Shown piece after piece: positions 15,353 through 18,196 of a DNA stretch of 18,196 nt (its first letter is position 1; each line of letters starts with the position of its first letter). The notes beneath the pieces were generated by a model. The model ran no database searches. It saw nothing but the letters and a program-made list of their open reading frames with translations, and was not told the origin of the DNA. The stretch lies in NCBI GenBank assembly GCA_035340715.1, contig DAOQTX010000051.1, positions 1-18,196 of the forward strand, written 5' to 3'. The position numbers were made by a program, and so were the translations under genes. The DNA is from DAOQTX01 sp035340715 (lineage in GTDB: Bacteria; Bacteroidota; Bacteroidia; AKYH767-A; OLB10).

Positions 15353-18196
15353 TTTCACAACATCGGTAAATATTATTAGGGACACTGATAGGGATTTTAA
15401 CTATATCCCAACACCTAATGCTAGACAAGTTGTTAGCCAAATAGTTAATGACTTTAAAAAAGGCATCCGCTCCTTTAATGTAGTTGGTACTTACGGTACG
15501 GGAAAATCTTCTTTCCTTTTAGCCTTCGAGCAAAGCATAAAAGGAACAAAACGATATTTTGAACCGAATTTCGCAACTAAATCTAAATACGATTTTGTGA
15601 AAATAGTCGGCTCTTACGCTTCTATTGTAGAACAATTTGCAGATGTTTTTGAAGTTCAAACCAATAAGAATCAACAGGAAAATATTTTTTCAGAAATATT
15701 CAACCGTTATCATTCCATTGGAAAGGAAAACAAAGTCTTATTTATTCTGATTGATGAGTTTGGCAAGTTTTTGGAATATGCAAGTAAACATAATCCGGAA
15801 AAAGAACTTTATTTTGTTCAGCAATTGGCAGAGTTTTGTAATAATCCAAAGCACAGTATTGTTCTTATAACCACTGTGCACCAAAGTTTGGAATCGTATG
15901 CTTATTCATTAAGTAAAACGCAACAACAAGAATGGACAAAAGTAAAAGGTCGGTTCCGTGAGATTACTTTTAACGAGCCTGTTGAACAGCTTTTGTACTT
16001 GGCTTCTGAATATGTTGCTGAGCATTATGAAACAAAAACTTCAAAAGCGGAAATTGAGAAATGCTTAAAACTTACTACCGAAACAAAGGCATTCAACTTT
16101 AATAAAGACTTCCTAAAAGAAATTGCTTCTAAGCTATATCCGCTTGATATTCTTTCAGCAAATATTCTCACACTTTCATTACAGAGATACGGACAAAATG
16201 AAAGGTCATTATTTTCTTTTCTTGAATCATCCGACCATACAGGATTAGCAAAATTCAATAAGAAAGAAAATCCATTTTACAATTTGTCAAATGTTTATGA
16301 TTACCTCAATTTCAATTTCTATTCATTTTTAACCTCAAAATATAACCCTGACTTTTCAGCTTGGAGTTCTATTCGTTCATCAATCGAAGAAGTGGAAAGA
16401 GCATTTGATTCAAATATCAATGATTACATCAAAGCAGTCAAAACGATTGGTCTTTTAAATATTTTCTCTGCTGGTGGTTCAATTTTAGATTTTAATTTCT
16501 TTGTTGATTATTTGAAAACTGCTTGTGGAGTTTCAGATGCCAATGATATTATAAATAATCTTGAAACCAAGAATATTATCCGCTACCGTTCCCATTCAAA
16601 ACGATTTATTCTTTTTGAAGGAACAGATTTAGACATTCAAACTGCATTGATTGAAGCAGGAAATAAAATTTCGGAAGTGGTTGATATTACAACTCTTCTG
16701 AATAAACATATTCAATTCAGTCCAGTTTTTGCCAAACAATATTCTTTCTCTACAGGAACACCAAGATATTTTGAGTTTGTAATTTCAGACTACCCTATTC
16801 AAAAAATACCCGAAGGAGAAATTGATGGATTTGTAAATCTTGTTTTCAATGGAAAATTGAAAGAAAGCGACATCCAAAACAAATCGAAGCTGCAAGAAGA
16901 AGCCATGATCTATTGTTTCTTTAAAAACTCTACGGAAATAAAGAACCTCTTATTTGAAATTGAGAAAATTCAAAAAGTTATTGAGGAAAACAAAGAGGAT
17001 AAAGTTGCCAAAAGGGAACTTGAAAATATCATTGAATCTCAAATCCGTTTATTAAATCATTTCATAACTGATAGTATTTATTCAGGAAGTAAAGATGTGA
17101 AATGGTACTTCAACGGTGATGAAAAGAAAATATCTGACAGAAAAGATTTCAATAAGCTGCTTTCTCAGGTTTGTAGCCTAGTGTATGATGCAACTCCAGC
17201 CTTCAAAAATGAATTGGTGAACAAACACAAGATTTCATCATCTATTCACACTGCCAAAAAGAATTATTTCAAGGCTTTATCAAATAATTGGGATAAAGAA
17301 AATCTAGGATTTGACGATTCAAAATTTCCACCTGAAAAGACAATATACTTATCTCTTCTCAAAGAAAATGGGATTTCACCTATCAGAGAAAACTCATTGG
17401 ATGTAATTTCTATAGATAAAAATTCTTCTTTCAATAGATTATGGCGAGCCTCAGAAGACTTTTTAGAAAGTGCAAAAACGGAACAACTTAAAATTTCTGA
17501 ATTGTCGGAAATATTGAGTAAGCGACCTTTCAAACTAAAGCAAGGTTTAATTGATTTTTGGGTGCCTACCTTCCTGTTTTTGAAACGAGATGACTTTGCC
17601 ATTTTCAATGATGATAGTTACATCCCGAATTTGTCAGAGGAAAATTTAGAATTGATTGCTAAGTATCCTGATAAATATTCCATCAAGACTTTTGATATTG
17701 AAGGTGTAAAACTTGATATTTTCAATAGTTACCGTACATTCTTAAATCAATCTACAGAGCAAAAATTCGATAACAATTCGTTTATTGAAACCATTAAGCC
17801 ATTTATAGTTTTCTACAAGCAACTACCTGAATACACCAAGAAGACCAAAAGACTTACTCCTTCGGCTTTAAAAATACGCCACGCAATATCGAACAGTAAA
17901 GACCCTGAGGAAACGTTTTTTGAAGCGTTTCCAAGTGCTTTAGGCTTGACGCTTTCAACATTACAAGAGGACAAGTCGAAACTTCAAAGCTACACTACGA
18001 ATCTACAAGAAGCTGTTAGAGAACTTAGAACCGCTTATGAGGAATTGATAAAACGGTTTGAAGAATTCATTTGCAATGACTTTGTGGGTAAATCAGTTGA
18101 CTTTGAGGAATACAAAGAGATTTTGCAAAAGAGATTTGCAAAACTGAAAAAGCATATGCTTTTGAGCAATCAAAAGACCTTTGTTCAAAGATTGGA
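15342..18196 (+). CDS. Large P-loop ATPase of phage-defence type (BrxC/PglY-like), partial at window end
   Basis: The frame starts at the ATG at 15342, inside the end of the DUF4007 gene, and stays open for 951 codons to the window edge, so the C-terminus is missing. Walker A is GTYGTGKSS (49-57). Walker B is VLFILIDEFGKFLEY with Asp138/Glu139. A sensor-like strand IVLITTVHQ (173-181) and an arginine-rich GRFRE (203-207) follow, as in AAA+/STAND-type ATPases. Further blocks are RYGQNERSLFSFL (282-294), LFEGTDLDIQ and STGTPRYFEF (about 471-479), which I recognise from the >1000-residue ATPases of BREX and related defence systems. The C-terminal third contains long charged helices (about 890-950) likely to form coiled coils. 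No nuclease or methylase motif is seen. Assignment to BrxC/PglY itself is tentative; another defence ATPase family is possible. Confidence 0.75.
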   Translation, partial: MANNFTTSVNIIRDTDRDFNYIPTPNARQVVSQIVNDFKKGIRSFNVVGTYGTGKSSFLLAFEQSIKGTKRYFEPNFATKSKYDFVKIVGSYASIVEQFADVFEVQTNKNQQENIFSEIFNRYHSIGKENKVLFILIDEFGKFLEYASKHNPEKELYFVQQLAEFCNNPKHSIVLITTVHQSLESYAYSLSKTQQQEWTKVKGRFREITFNEPVEQLLYLASEYVAEHYETKTSKAEIEKCLKLTTETKAFNFNKDFLKEIASKLYPLDILSANILTLSLQRYGQNERSLFSFLESSDHTGLAKFNKKENPFYNLSNVYDYLNFNFYSFLTSKYNPDFSAWSSIRSSIEEVERAFDSNINDYIKAVKTIGLLNIFSAGGSILDFNFFVDYLKTACGVSDANDIINNLETKNIIRYRSHSKRFILFEGTDLDIQTALIEAGNKISEVVDITTLLNKHIQFSPVFAKQYSFSTGTPRYFEFVISDYPIQKIPEGEIDGFVNLVFNGKLKESDIQNKSKLQEEAMIYCFFKNSTEIKNLLFEIEKIQKVIEENKEDKVAKRELENIIESQIRLLNHFITDSIYSGSKDVKWYFNGDEKKISDRKDFNKLLSQVCSLVYDATPAFKNELVNKHKISSSIHTAKKNYFKALSNNWDKENLGFDDSKFPPEKTIYLSLLKENGISPIRENSLDVISIDKNSSFNRLWRASEDFLESAKTEQLKISELSEILSKRPFKLKQGLIDFWVPTFLFLKRDDFAIFNDDSYIPNLSEENLELIAKYPDKYSIKTFDIEGVKLDIFNSYRTFLNQSTEQKFDNNSFIETIKPFIVFYKQLPEYTKKTKRLTPSALKIRHAISNSKDPEETFFEAFPSALGLTLSTLQEDKSKLQSYTTNLQEAVRELRTAYEELIKRFEEFICNDFVGKSVDFEEYKEILQKRFAKLKKHMLLSNQKTFVQRL

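Noticed and set aside
1..18196. CRISPR array, tRNA, rRNA or intact insertion sequence
   Set aside because: Reading both strands showed no regularly spaced repeats, no tRNA-like TTCGANTC arm in a cloverleaf context, no rRNA and no transposase gene.

Overview
The window looks like a chromosomal segment of a Bacteroidota bacterium. The evidence is the promoter style (-7 boxes of the TAnnTTTG type), start codons mostly without a Shine-Dalgarno sequence, and a gene set typical of the phylum: leucine dehydrogenase, a long NusB, a DUF1573 lipoprotein, YajC, YbbR-like protein, CoaE and M61 peptidase. Family or genus cannot be named from this sequence alone.

Layout. Positions 1-263 (minus) hold the start of an ABC exporter cut by the window edge. 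Positions 446-4952 (plus) hold a compact housekeeping block: leucine dehydrogenase, nusB, a DUF1573 lipoprotein, yajC, a YbbR-like protein and coaE. From memory this order is conserved in the phylum. Positions 5008-9269 hold four small-metabolism genes in alternating orientation: NAD(P)H-hydrate repair enzyme (+), a YciO/Sua5-family protein (-), RidA (+) and an M61 peptidase (-). The convergent pairs overlap at their 3' ends. Positions 9383-13887 (plus) hold dihydrolipoyl dehydrogenase, a glutamine-dependent asparagine synthase and a GT-B glycosyltransferase in one tight run.

Positions 13888-14440 are non-coding and look like a junction. They contain a 20-base imperfect inverted repeat, the decayed 3' end of a tyrosine recombinase gene, a perfect 26-bp palindrome overlapping that remnant's stop codon, and a perfect 14-bp palindrome just before the next operon.

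From 14441 to the window end the DNA is visibly AT-richer. Two overlapping genes occupy it: a DUF4007-family protein and a very large P-loop ATPase (at least 951 residues, still open at the edge) that resembles the BrxC/PglY-type ATPases of phage defence. I read this as the first two genes of a horizontally acquired defence operon inserted beside the recombinase remnant. Its effector genes lie beyond the window, so the system type (BREX-like, phosphorothioation-linked or new) cannot be settled here. This is the most interesting part of the window.
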